Counted from the first letter of the stretch, positions 1-7,194 are shown. The stretch: 13,419 bases of DNA from DATGWF01 sp035299585 (GCA_035299585.1 DATGWF010000009.1:1-13419); one strand, 5' to 3'. The notes: generated by a model not told the origin, from the sequence alone. Program-made: numbers and translations.

Positions 1-434
1 TTCAAGCCGCTCTCGCGCTCGTTGTCGCCCTCGTAGCAGGTGTCGCGGTGGGCCCACTGTCGGTCGCTCTTGCTGTCGCCGCGGCTGCGGCAATCGCTTT
101 CGTGGCGGTCCACGTCGCCCTGCGCCTGTTGGCACCGCGCATCGCCGGACTCATTTCCATGCTGCTCCTGGTGTCCCAAATCGTGCTCTTGCCCGGCCTC
201 GTTCCCAGCGCGATGTTGCCGGAGTGGATGCAGTCAATCGCCCCGGCGCTTCCGCTCACCTGGGCGATGACGGCGATGCAGTCGGTTGCGGCGTCAGCGA
301 ACGTCCCTGCGACGGTCGGAGCGATTGTCGCTCTGCTCGCTCTCGCAGCTGTCGCGGTTGCGTTTGCGACCGTGCAACTTGCTCGTCGACGCACTCGGGA
401 CGGCCTCGGTTTCGTGGTTGCCGAGTCCGCTTAG
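1..434 (+). CDS. C-terminal part of a YhgE/Pip-like membrane protein (5' truncated)
   Basis: The reading frame is open from the left edge (first whole codon at base 3) to a TAG at 432-434, so this is the 3' end of a longer gene. About 143 residues are visible. They are very hydrophobic, with roughly four membrane segments: two near the start, one around the stretch LISMLLLVSQIVLLPG, and one just before the basic end QLARRR. The core, with a Pro/Gly turn, then LPEWMQSIAPALPLTWAM, resembles the conserved C-terminal region of YhgE/Pip and related ABC-2-type membrane proteins, where a P-x-LP-x-T-(Y/W)-A motif follows the penultimate helix. Members are multi-pass membrane proteins involved in phage infection, export or secretion, mostly of unknown substrate. 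The GTG at 48 is an internal codon, not the start. The family call rests on a short region; an ABC-2 permease is the main alternative. Confidence 0.6.
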   Translation, partial: QAALALVVALVAGVAVGPLSVALAVAAAAAIAFVAVHVALRLLAPRIAGLISMLLLVSQIVLLPGLVPSAMLPEWMQSIAPALPLTWAMTAMQSVAASANVPATVGAIVALLALAAVAVAFATVQLARRRTRDGLGFVVAESA

Positions 435-1219
435 GTGGTGTGTTCCCGGGCGAACGCGAGCGTCTCGCGCAGCAGTGCGGTGCGCTCGCGTTCGTTCTTC
501 GCCTTCCGCGTATTGATCTCCGCGACGACTGAGCCCGTCCAATGCGCATCCGCGAGCGAGCGAAGCACTTCGGCAACCGGCTGATTCCCGCGTCCAGGAA
601 GCAAGTGCTCGTCGAAGATCTGGCCCTCACCGATGGGTCCGGTACCGTCGCACAGGTGCACGTGACTCAATCGTGAGCCGACGTCCCGAATGAAGTCGCG
701 GCTATCGACACCGCTCAACGCCGCGTGCGAGAAGTCGAGTGTGACGTGGTCACAATCCATCTCCCGCGGATCCGGACCGGGGGAGTAGGCCTTGATGTTC
801 TTGCCGGCCGCACGCCAGGGGAACATATTTTCGACGGCAATCGCGACTCCGAAGCTCGCCTCGGTCGCGCGCACGATGCTCAGGAAATCTTTCGCGTAGT
901 TCGCTTGCCAGCGAAATGGCGGATGAACCACGACCGTGCTCGCGCCGACCGCGGCGGCAAGTTCAGCGGTTCGCTCCAACTTGACTCGCGGGTCGCGCCC
1001 CCATACGAAATGGGTGAGCAACAGCACGGGGGCATGAATCGACAGAATCGGAAGCCCGTACTCTCCGCTGAGCTCACGCAATCGGACTGGGTCTTGCGTC
1101 GTCTCCTCGTTGGAGACCATGATTTCGAGGCCATCGAATCCGACCTCGGCAGCTTCAGCGAAGGCCGCTTCCGGGTCGAGCGGATACACGCAGGTCGTGC
1201 TCATGCCGATGGGGATCAT
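431..1219 (-). CDS. Sugar phosphate isomerase/epimerase-like TIM-barrel protein
   Basis: A 262-residue protein of the AP-endonuclease-2/xylose-isomerase-like TIM-barrel superfamily, whose members use divalent metals to isomerise or epimerise sugars or, in some cases, cleave DNA. Visible family landmarks are IHAP (about 61-64), VVHPP (97-101), VENMF (129-133), LDFSHA (161-166), HVHLCDG (186-192), DEHLLPGRG (203-211) and VVAEI (231-235). Likely metal ligands are E130, D162, H188 and E234. The length is normal for the family. The ATG at 1219 is preferred over the one at 1204 because TAGGCT lies 9 bases upstream of it and neither has a good Shine-Dalgarno. The stop (TAA, complement of 431-433) overlaps the stop of the convergent membrane gene. 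Substrate cannot be told from sequence. It is divergent from ilvD, and nothing links it clearly to amino acid synthesis. Confidence 0.8.
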   Translation of the reverse strand: MIPIGMSTTCVYPLDPEAAFAEAAEVGFDGLEIMVSNEETTQDPVRLRELSGEYGLPILSIHAPVLLLTHFVWGRDPRVKLERTAELAAAVGASTVVVHPPFRWQANYAKDFLSIVRATEASFGVAIAVENMFPWRAAGKNIKAYSPGPDPREMDCDHVTLDFSHAALSGVDSRDFIRDVGSRLSHVHLCDGTGPIGEGQIFDEHLLPGRGNQPVAEVLRSLADAHWTGSVVAEINTRKAKNERERTALLRETLAFAREHTT

Positions 1220-1228
1220 CTCGGGACC

Positions 1229-1234
1229 AGCCTA
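1229..1234 (-). promoter_or_regulatory. Candidate -10 element (TAGGCT) of the reverse-strand isomerase gene
   Basis: On the reverse strand TAGGCT lies 9 bases before the ATG at 1219, so transcription would start within a few bases of the start codon. The hexamer fits the actinobacterial TAnnnT -10 consensus and matches the one before serA. No clear -35 is present. Its expected upstream region overlaps the ilvD promoter. Confidence 0.5.
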
Positions 1235-1265
1235 ACCCTCACCGATTGCGCATGTTCGGCACCGG

Positions 1266-1271
1266 TAGACT
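1266..1271 (+). promoter_or_regulatory. Candidate -10 element (TAGACT) for ilvD, probably leaderless
   Basis: TAGACT is followed by six bases (TCCGAC) and then the ilvD ATG at 1278. In Actinobacteria a TAnnnT box 6-8 bases from the start codon is typical of leaderless mRNAs, and no Shine-Dalgarno is visible before this ATG. The same hexamer occurs before leuB and gltX. TTGCGC at 1246-1251 resembles a -35 but its 14-base spacing is short. Confidence 0.6.
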
Positions 1272-1277
1272 TCCGAC

Positions 1278-2972
1278 ATGGCAGAGATTGACATCAAACC
1301 CCGCTCCCGCGCTGTGACCGATGGCATTGAAGCTACAACGTCGCGAGGAATGCTCCGCGCCGTCGGCATGGGCGACGATGACTGGGGGAAGCCGCAAATC
1401 GGCATCGCGAGCTCGTGGAACGAGATCACTCCCTGCAACCTCAGCCTGAACCGGCTCGCGCAGGGTTGCAAGGAAGGCGTGCACGCCGCCGGTGGGTACC
1501 CGCTGCAGTTTGGCACGGTGTCCGTTTCGGACGGAATCTCCATGGGACACGAGGGTATGCACTTCTCGCTGGTCTCGCGTGAAGTCATCGCCGACTCTGT
1601 TGAAACCGTCATGCAAGCCGAACGCCTTGACGGTTCGGTGCTGCTCGCGGGTTGCGATAAGTCCAACCCGGGAATGCTCATGGCCGCTGCCCGGCTCGAT
1701 CTTTCGAGCGTCTTCCTCTACGCCGGCTCGGTCATGCCGGGTTGGGTCAAGCTCAGTGACGGCACCGAAAAGGACGTCACCATCATCGACTCCTTTGAAG
1801 CCGTCGGCGCCTGTCTGGCCGGCAAAATGTCTCTGGAAGACCTCAAGGCGATCGAGTGCGCCATCGTCCCGGGCGAGGGCGCCTGCGGCGGCATGTACAC
1901 CGCCAACACCATGGCCTCAATCGGTGAAGCGCTCGGCATGAGCATTCCCGGCTCGGCGTCGCCGCCCTCGGCCGACCGCCGCCGGGACTACTTCGCCCAC
2001 AAGTCGGGAGAAGCGGTCGTGGAGCTGCTGCGTCAGGGCATCACCGCGCGCGACATCATGACTCGCAAGGCATTCGAGAACGCCATCGCCGTGTTGATGG
2101 CCTTTGGTGGCTCGACCAACGCCGTCCTGCACCTGCTCGCCATCGCGAACGAAGCCGAGGTCGAGCTTGAGCTCGCGGACTTCAACCGCATCGGCGAGAA
2201 GGTGCCGCACATCGGCGATCTCAAGCCCTTCGGCCAGTTCGTCATGAACGATGTCGACCGTCACGGTGGTGTGCCGGTCGTGATGAAGGCGCTGCTCGAC
2301 GCAGGGCTCATGCACGGCGACGTCATGACGGTGACCGGCAAGACCCTCGCCGAGAACCTCGAAGCGCTCAGCCCCAAGCCGCTCGACGGCACCGTTGTTC
2401 GGAAGCTCGACAACCCCATCCACGCAACCGGTGGCATCACCATCCTGCACGGAAGCCTCGCCCCCGAGGGTGCTGTCGTGAAGACGGCTGGCTTCGACGC
2501 AGCGGTATTCGAAGGGCCCGCGCGGGTGTTCGAACGCGAACGCGCCGCCATGGACGCGCTCGCGAATGGCGAGGTCTCGAAGGGCGACGTCATCGTCATC
2601 CGCTACGAAGGGCCCAAGGGCGGCCCGGGTATGCGCGAGATGCTCGCCATCACAGCGGCCATCAAGGGCGCCGGCCTTGGCAAAGATGTACTACTGTTGA
2701 CTGACGGTCGATTCTCAGGCGGCACAACCGGACTGTGTATCGGCCACATTGCACCGGAGGCGGTGGACGGAGGTCCAATTGCCTTCCTGCGCGATGGTGA
2801 TCTGATTCGGGTCGATATCGCCAACCAAACCATCGACGTACTGGTCGAGGAGGATGAGTTGGCCGCCCGCCGTGACGGCTGGGCACCGCTTCCCCCGCGC
2901 TACACCCGTGGCGTGCTGGCGAAGTACTCCAAGCTCGTGAAGAGCGCCTCGCTGGGCGCCGTCACCGGCTAG
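1278..2972 (+). CDS. ilvD: Dihydroxy-acid dehydratase
   Basis: A 564-residue IlvD/Edd-family enzyme. It dehydrates 2,3-dihydroxy-isovalerate and 2,3-dihydroxy-3-methylvalerate to the 2-oxo acids that feed valine, leucine and isoleucine. The two family signatures are present: CDKSNPG at 126-132 and, near the C-terminus, TDGRFSGGTTGLCIGH (475-490), with S480 the expected catalytic base. C53, C126 and C203 (in GEGACGGMYTANTMA) occupy the positions of the iron-sulfur ligands, and K128 lies in the metal-binding CDK motif. The length is normal and the protein looks complete. The ATG is supported by the promoter box just upstream and by the typical N-terminus (KPRSRAVTDGIEATTSRGML). ilvB follows after 42 bases with its own Shine-Dalgarno, so the two are probably co-transcribed. 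Codon use changes near 2690-2860, although all the motifs there are intact. Confidence 0.97.
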   Translation: MAEIDIKPRSRAVTDGIEATTSRGMLRAVGMGDDDWGKPQIGIASSWNEITPCNLSLNRLAQGCKEGVHAAGGYPLQFGTVSVSDGISMGHEGMHFSLVSREVIADSVETVMQAERLDGSVLLAGCDKSNPGMLMAAARLDLSSVFLYAGSVMPGWVKLSDGTEKDVTIIDSFEAVGACLAGKMSLEDLKAIECAIVPGEGACGGMYTANTMASIGEALGMSIPGSASPPSADRRRDYFAHKSGEAVVELLRQGITARDIMTRKAFENAIAVLMAFGGSTNAVLHLLAIANEAEVELELADFNRIGEKVPHIGDLKPFGQFVMNDVDRHGGVPVVMKALLDAGLMHGDVMTVTGKTLAENLEALSPKPLDGTVVRKLDNPIHATGGITILHGSLAPEGAVVKTAGFDAAVFEGPARVFERERAAMDALANGEVSKGDVIVIRYEGPKGGPGMREMLAITAAIKGAGLGKDVLLLTDGRFSGGTTGLCIGHIAPEAVDGGPIAFLRDGDLIRVDIANQTIDVLVEEDELAARRDGWAPLPPRYTRGVLAKYSKLVKSASLGAVTG

Positions 2973-3003
2973 GTCATCGACGACAACATCCATCACCGTT
3001 CGC

Positions 3004-3008
3004 GGAGG
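3004..3008 (+). promoter_or_regulatory. Ribosome binding site of ilvB
   Basis: GGAGG six bases before a GTG at 3015. It fixes the non-ATG start of ilvB. The 42-base ilvD-ilvB spacer contains no convincing promoter, leader peptide or hairpin. Confidence 0.75.
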
Positions 3009-3014
3009 TTTTCT

Positions 3015-4766
3015 GTGGCAACCGAAACGCTAACCGGCGCCGAAGCAATCGTGCGCTCGCTCGAGCTCCTGGGAGTGACCGACGTGTTCGGTCTCCCCGG
3101 TGGCGCCATCCTGCCGACCTATGACCCGCTCATGGACTCGAAGAAGTTGCGCCACATTCTGGTGCGGCACGAACAGGGTGCCGGTCACGCAGCCGAAGGT
3201 TTTGCGACCGCATCTGGTCAGGTGGGTGTGTGTATCGCCACCTCGGGACCGGGCGCGACCAACCTCGTCACCGCCATCGCGGACGCCTACATGGATTCGG
3301 TTCCGCTGCTGGCCATCACCGGACAGGTGTTCTCTACGCTGATGGGCTCGGACGCCTTCCAGGAGGCCGACATCGTCGGCATCACGATGCCGATCACGAA
3401 GCACTCGTACCTCGTGACCAAGGCCGAGGACATTCCGCGCGTCATCGCCGAGGCGTACCACATCGCCGGCACGGGTCGGCCCGGCCCGGTGCTCGTCGAC
3501 ATCACCAAGGACGCGCAGCAGAACTCGTTCGAATTCGCCTGGCCGCCCGCCATCGACCTCCCCGGCTACCGGCCGGTCACCAAGGCCCACGGCAAGCAGG
3601 TGCATTCGGCGGCGCAACTCATCGCCGAATCGAAGCAACCCGTGTTGTACGTCGGGGGAGGCGTGGTGCGCGGTCGTGCGTCGGCCGAACTGCGCGAACT
3701 CGCCGAGCTCATTAAGGCTCCGGTTGTCACCACGCTCAACGCGCGTGGAGCATTCCCGGACTCGCATGAGCAGCACCTCGGCATGCCAGGCATGCACGGC
3801 ACGGTGCCTGCCGTGCTGTCCATGCAGGAGGCAGACCTCCTCATTGTTCTGGGCGCACGCTTCGATGATCGCGTCACTGGCAAGGCGGCGCTTTTCGCAC
3901 CGAACGCCAAAGTCATCCACGTCGACATCGACCCGGCCGAAATCTCCAAAATCCGCACCGCCGACATCCCCATCGTCGGTGAGTTGAGCGACGTTATCGC
4001 CGATTTGACCGAGGTGATCCGGGAATCGAAGAGCATCCCGAAGATCGACGCCTGGTGGGAGCGACTCAATCGCCTCCGCGCGGACTACCCGCTCGGCTAC
4101 ACGGAGAACAGCGACGGCTTGCTCTCCCCGCAGCGCATTATTCAACGCATCGGTGAACTCACCGGGCCCGAGGGTGTCTACGCAGCGGGCGTCGGCCAGC
4201 ACCAAATGTGGGCCGCTCAGTTCATCACGTACGAGCGCCCGAACTCCTGGCTGTCATCGGGTGGCGCAGGAACGATGGGCTATTCGGTCCCGGCGGCGAT
4301 GGGTGCCAAGGTCGCTCAGCCGGAACGCACCGTTTGGGCAATCGACGGCGATGGCTGCTTCCAGATGACCAACCAGGAGCTGGCCACCTGCACGCTCAAC
4401 AACATCCCCATCAAGGTGGCCATCATCAACAACTCGTCGCTTGGCATGGTCCGTCAGTGGCAGACGTTGTTCTACGACGGCCGCTACTCAAACACCGACC
4501 TCAACACTGGTCACGACACCGTGCGGGTACCTGACTTCGTCAAGCTCGGAGAGGCCTACGGGTGCCTCGCTATTCGAGTCACCACGGAAGACGAAATCGA
4601 CCCGGCAATCAAACTCGCGCTCGAAACGAACGACCGACCGGTCGTTATCGACTTCGTCGTGAGCGCCGACGCGATGGTGTGGCCGATGGTGCCGCAAGGC
4701 GTGTCGAACAGCTTCGTCCAGTACGCCCGCGATCACGCGCCGGCATTCGACCTCGAGGAGGACTAG
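3015..4766 (+). CDS. ilvB: Acetohydroxyacid synthase, large catalytic subunit
   Basis: A 583-residue thiamine-diphosphate enzyme that condenses pyruvate with pyruvate or 2-oxobutyrate, the first common step of branched-chain amino acid synthesis. It acts in the cytosol with the IlvN subunit encoded next door. The N-terminal PYR domain carries the catalytic glutamate E53 (RHEQGAGHAAEGFA). A central domain includes GARFDDRVTGK (280-290). The C-terminal PP domain has the TPP/Mg motif from GDG (445-447) to NN (472-473). W482 in MVRQWQ matches the herbicide-site tryptophan of plant enzymes. The position after GQV (103-105), proline in plant and yeast enzymes, is F106 here. The length is usual for the family. 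The start is GTG with a GGAGG ribosome binding site. The TAG stop is 2 bases before ilvN, indicating translational coupling. Confidence 0.97.
   Translation: MATETLTGAEAIVRSLELLGVTDVFGLPGGAILPTYDPLMDSKKLRHILVRHEQGAGHAAEGFATASGQVGVCIATSGPGATNLVTAIADAYMDSVPLLAITGQVFSTLMGSDAFQEADIVGITMPITKHSYLVTKAEDIPRVIAEAYHIAGTGRPGPVLVDITKDAQQNSFEFAWPPAIDLPGYRPVTKAHGKQVHSAAQLIAESKQPVLYVGGGVVRGRASAELRELAELIKAPVVTTLNARGAFPDSHEQHLGMPGMHGTVPAVLSMQEADLLIVLGARFDDRVTGKAALFAPNAKVIHVDIDPAEISKIRTADIPIVGELSDVIADLTEVIRESKSIPKIDAWWERLNRLRADYPLGYTENSDGLLSPQRIIQRIGELTGPEGVYAAGVGQHQMWAAQFITYERPNSWLSSGGAGTMGYSVPAAMGAKVAQPERTVWAIDGDGCFQMTNQELATCTLNNIPIKVAIINNSSLGMVRQWQTLFYDGRYSNTDLNTGHDTVRVPDFVKLGEAYGCLAIRVTTEDEIDPAIKLALETNDRPVVIDFVVSADAMVWPMVPQGVSNSFVQYARDHAPAFDLEED
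4756..4761 (+). promoter_or_regulatory. Ribosome binding site of ilvN inside the end of ilvB
   Basis: AGGAGG, seven bases before the ATG at 4769, is formed by the last sense codons of ilvB. It selects this start over an upstream in-frame candidate at 4562, which would read through ilvB in another frame. Confidence 0.8.
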
Positions 4767-4768
4767 TC

Positions 4769-5275
4769 ATGAGCCACCACGTTCTCTCCCTCCTCGTCGA
4801 GGACAAGCCCGGTCTGCTCACGCGCGTGGCGGGCCTGTTCGCTCGCCGCGGGTTCAATATCGAAAGCCTCGCGGTCGGTGTCACCGAGGTCGAAGGGCTT
4901 TCCCGGATCACGGTCGTCGTCGATGTTGAGGAGCTGCCGCTCGAGCAGGTCACGAAGCAGCTCAACAAGCTCGTGAACGTCATCAAAATCGTCGAACTCG
5001 ACCCGGTGCAATCGGTCCAGCGTGAGCACATGCTCATCAAGGTGCGCACCGACGCCACCACGCGCTCGCAGGTTCTCGAAGCGGTCGCGCTGTTCCGAGC
5101 GAGCGTCGTCGACGTCGCCACCGACTCGGTCGTTATCGAGACGACCGGCGACAGCGGCAAAGTCCAAGCCTTGCTGAAGGTTCTCGAACCGTTCGGCATC
5201 AAGGAAATCGCGCAATCTGGCCTTCTGGCCATGGGGCGCGGCAGCAAGTCCATCACCGAACGCGTGTTCAAGTAA
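4769..5275 (+). CDS. ilvN: Acetohydroxyacid synthase, small regulatory subunit
   Basis: A 168-residue regulatory subunit that activates IlvB and confers feedback inhibition by branched-chain amino acids. An N-terminal ACT domain (about 3-78) starts HVLSLLVEDKPGLLTRVAGL. G15 and N30 (in RRGFNIESLAVG) align with the valine-site Gly14 and Asn29 of E. coli IlvH, so feedback by valine is expected. The C-terminal AHAS-small domain includes REHMLIKV and ends GLLAMGRGSKSITERVFK, where the expected RGxxS-type end is clear. Length is, as I recall, the same as in mycobacteria. An in-frame extension back to 4562 would lie in a shadow frame of ilvB and is arginine-rich noise. ilvB ends 2 bases upstream, so the subunits are probably made in a coupled ratio. 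Confidence 0.96.
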   Translation: MSHHVLSLLVEDKPGLLTRVAGLFARRGFNIESLAVGVTEVEGLSRITVVVDVEELPLEQVTKQLNKLVNVIKIVELDPVQSVQREHMLIKVRTDATTRSQVLEAVALFRASVVDVATDSVVIETTGDSGKVQALLKVLEPFGIKEIAQSGLLAMGRGSKSITERVFK

Positions 5276-5287
5276 CTCGCACCACCC

Positions 5288-5293
5288 AAGGAG
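5288..5293 (+). promoter_or_regulatory. Ribosome binding site of ilvC
   Basis: AAGGAG, ten bases before the ATG at 5304, in the 28-base ilvN-ilvC gap. No promoter or terminator is visible in that gap. Confidence 0.65.
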
Positions 5294-5303
5294 ACCCATT
5301 CAC

Positions 5304-6329
5304 ATGGCTGAGATTTACTACGACCAAGACGCCGACCTGTCAATCATTCAGGCCAAGAAGGTTGCCGTTATTGGCTATGGCTCGCAGGGCCACGCCCACG
5401 CTCAGAACCTTCGGGACTCGGGTGTTGAGGTCAAGATTGGTCTGAAGGACGGCTCCAAGTCGGCCGCCAAGGCACAGCAAGACGGCTTCGAGGTGTTGTC
5501 GGTTGCCGACGCCGCAGCGTGGGCCGACGTCATCATGATTCTTGCGCCGGACCAGCACCAGCGTGCGATTTACAAGGACCACATCGCCCCGAAGCTCGAC
5601 TCGAGCAAGACCCTCGCCTTCGCCCACGGCTTCAACATTCGCTTCGGCTACATTGACGCCCCGCAGGACGTTGACGTCATCCTCATCGCCCCGAAGGCGC
5701 CGGGCCACACCGTTCGCCGCGAGTACGTTGCGGGCCGCGGCATCCCGGACATCATCGCTGTCGAACGCGACGCCTCGGGTCACGCCTGGGACATCGCCAA
5801 GTCGTACGCCAAGGCCATCGGCGGCACGCGTGCCGGCGTGATCAAGACCACCTTCACCGAGGAGACCGAAACCGACCTGTTCGGTGAGCAGGCCGTCCTC
5901 TGTGGCGGCGCCTCGCAGCTCATTCAGTACGGTTTCGAGACCCTCACCGAGGCGGGCTACCAGCCCGAGATTGCCTACTTCGAGGTGCTTCACGAGCTCA
6001 AGCTCATCGTTGACCTCATGTGGGAGGGTGGCATCGCCAAGCAGCGGTGGAGTGTCTCCGACACGGCCGAGTACGGCGACTATGTCTCGGGACCGCGCGT
6101 CATCGACCCGCACGTCAAGGACAACATGAAGGCCGTTCTTGCCGACATCCAGTCTGGCGCGTTCGCGAAGCGCTTCATTGACGACCAGGATGCCGGTGCT
6201 CTCGAATTCCAGGCGCTGCGTGCCAAGGGCGAGCAGCACCCGATTGAGGCGACTGGCAAGCAGCTGCGTTCGCTGTTTGCCTGGAAGCAGCAGGATTCCG
6301 ACTACGTCGACGGCTCGGCCGCGCGCTAA
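5304..6329 (+). CDS. ilvC: Ketol-acid reductoisomerase (class I)
   Basis: A 341-residue class I enzyme that rearranges and reduces acetolactate or acetohydroxybutyrate to the dihydroxy acid used by IlvD. The N-terminal Rossmann domain has GYGSQGHAHAQNL (24-36). Its cofactor loop carries serines S51 and S53, which suggests NADPH, although this is an inference. H108 in AHGFNI is the conserved catalytic histidine. The C-terminal knotted domain has metal-site acids D191 and E195 (ETDLFGEQAVLCGG) and E227 and E231 (FEVLHELKLI), with substrate-site S252. The size is that of the short class I form; the long class II duplication is absent. It follows ilvN after 28 bases. A small membrane protein gene begins 24 bases after its stop. 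Confidence 0.97.
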   Translation: MAEIYYDQDADLSIIQAKKVAVIGYGSQGHAHAQNLRDSGVEVKIGLKDGSKSAAKAQQDGFEVLSVADAAAWADVIMILAPDQHQRAIYKDHIAPKLDSSKTLAFAHGFNIRFGYIDAPQDVDVILIAPKAPGHTVRREYVAGRGIPDIIAVERDASGHAWDIAKSYAKAIGGTRAGVIKTTFTEETETDLFGEQAVLCGGASQLIQYGFETLTEAGYQPEIAYFEVLHELKLIVDLMWEGGIAKQRWSVSDTAEYGDYVSGPRVIDPHVKDNMKAVLADIQSGAFAKRFIDDQDAGALEFQALRAKGEQHPIEATGKQLRSLFAWKQQDSDYVDGSAAR

Positions 6330-6353
6330 GTCTGCGAGCCGAATCCGAACGCT

Positions 6354-6803
6354 GTGGCCGAGTTCGACGACGAAGACGCCCTCCGCTGGGCCGGTGAAGA
6401 TCTTGCTTCCCGGCCCGCGGAGCGTTCTCGCGCGCGGGCCGGTGGGCGGCGTCCACACGAGGTGGAATCCACCGCCGAGGTCGACGAGGTCATTGACCTC
6501 TCCGAAGGCGAGGAGTTGCGCGGCGCGAGCTCGCTCACGCTGGTCACGCTCGGCGTACTCGGCGGAATCTATTTCCTCTACGCGCTCGGCTGGCTAACCT
6601 ACGCGCTCCGCAGCGTCACGCGGAGCAGCGTTGACCCGCTCGCCGCCGCGATGTTCAACACAGGGCTGGGACTCAGTGTGCTCGCTGCACCGCTGTGGTT
6701 CGCCCTGACGTTCTGGCTCATTGAGCGCTCGAGCATCCGCTACGCGGTGCTCGTTCTCGGCGCACTCGTGCTCATTCCGATTCCCCTGGTGTGGCCACGA
6801 TGA
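6354..6803 (+). CDS. Small conserved membrane protein with acidic cytosolic N-terminus
   Basis: A 149-residue protein without a recognised enzymatic domain. Residues 1-58 are soluble, charged and probably disordered, with acidic patches (AEFDDEDALRWAGEDL; AEVDEVIDLSEGEE) around a basic arginine-rich middle. Three membrane segments follow, at about 60-84, 102-122 and 128-147. The motif LVTLGVLGGIYFLYALGW at the first helix resembles small membrane proteins I recall beside ilv/serA genes in Microbacteriaceae, sometimes mislabelled as DNA polymerase III gamma/tau in annotations. No known function is assigned. The start is the GTG 24 bases after ilvC. It lacks a clear Shine-Dalgarno, so the exact start is less certain. 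It overlaps the next gene by 4 bases (ATGA). Expression is probably from the ilv transcript. Confidence 0.7.
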   Translation: MAEFDDEDALRWAGEDLASRPAERSRARAGGRRPHEVESTAEVDEVIDLSEGEELRGASSLTLVTLGVLGGIYFLYALGWLTYALRSVTRSSVDPLAAAMFNTGLGLSVLAAPLWFALTFWLIERSSIRYAVLVLGALVLIPIPLVWPR

Positions 6804-7174
6804 GCGTCACGTCAACGACCCTCGACGAATCCGGCCGGTCCGAGCGGCGCGTGCGGATTCGCTCGCTCGTCATCGCCGCTGTGTTTGGGCTCTTGTACGC
6901 GTACGACGTGTGGGAGGCCGCTGGCAACCTCGTTGGCATCGTCACGTACGCAAACGGGCTGCAGGTCGCTGTCGCTGCGTGGGGGTGGGCCGTGCTAATC
7001 GGTGCAACTGTGCTTCCCGGTGCGCTCTGGGTTGCAGCATCCCTGCTCGGGTGGCGGCGTTCGGCCCCGCAACACGTCGCACTTCAGCTCGCGGCGCTCG
7101 CGCTGTCGGCAACCAGCTATCTCAGCATCATCACCCTATTCAACGACACCAACCTCTTCGTTCTCGCCTCCTGA
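6800..7174 (+). CDS. Small three-helix membrane protein, function unknown
   Basis: A 124-residue protein with a short charged N-terminus (1-20) and three predicted membrane segments near 21-48, 57-82 and 91-112. The first segment contains LLYAYDVWEAAGNLVGI, with an acidic D/E pair in or at the membrane. I recognise no family. The ATG at 6800 is chosen over an in-frame GTG at 6791 because ATGA (6800-6803) overlaps the stop of the preceding membrane protein, a typical coupled start. The pair is therefore likely made together and may form a complex. It is followed by a 75-base gap holding the putative serA promoter. Amino acid composition and codon use fit the surroundings, with no sign of recent transfer. 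Confidence 0.7.
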   Translation: MSVTSTTLDESGRSERRVRIRSLVIAAVFGLLYAYDVWEAAGNLVGIVTYANGLQVAVAAWGWAVLIGATVLPGALWVAASLLGWRRSAPQHVALQLAALALSATSYLSIITLFNDTNLFVLAS

Positions 7175-7180
7175 CCCGCG

Positions 7181-7194
7181 TGCTCAGTTGAGCA
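7181..7194 (+). promoter_or_regulatory. 14-base dyad upstream of serA (candidate operator)
   Basis: TGCTCA-GT-TGAGCA, two perfect 6-base inverted arms around a 2-base centre. It lies 12 bases upstream of the putative serA -10 box, over the expected -35 region, where a repressor or activator could act. The tiny loop and the lack of a T-run argue against a terminator. Confidence 0.4.

Noticed and set aside
2973..3014. Possible leader peptide or attenuator before ilvB
   Set aside because: Only 42 bases, with no hairpin plus T-run and no short frame rich in Val/Leu/Ile codons.
3030..4205. 391-residue reverse-strand open frame opposite ilvB
   Set aside because: The ilvB frame has all catalytic motifs. 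The reverse product is rich in R, D, V and G with no recognisable domain, typical of antisense frames in G+C-rich genes.
4562..4768. N-terminal extension of ilvN back to 4562
   Set aside because: It lies entirely within ilvB in another frame and is arginine-rich. The ATG at 4769 has an AGGAGG site.
5340..6458. 372-residue reverse-strand open frame opposite ilvC
   Set aside because: Shadow of ilvC. It extends beyond ilvC into the next gene and has no family features or start signals.
6791..6799. GTG start for the second small membrane protein
   Set aside because: The ATG at 6800 overlaps the upstream stop as ATGA, the usual coupled arrangement. The three extra codons have no support.
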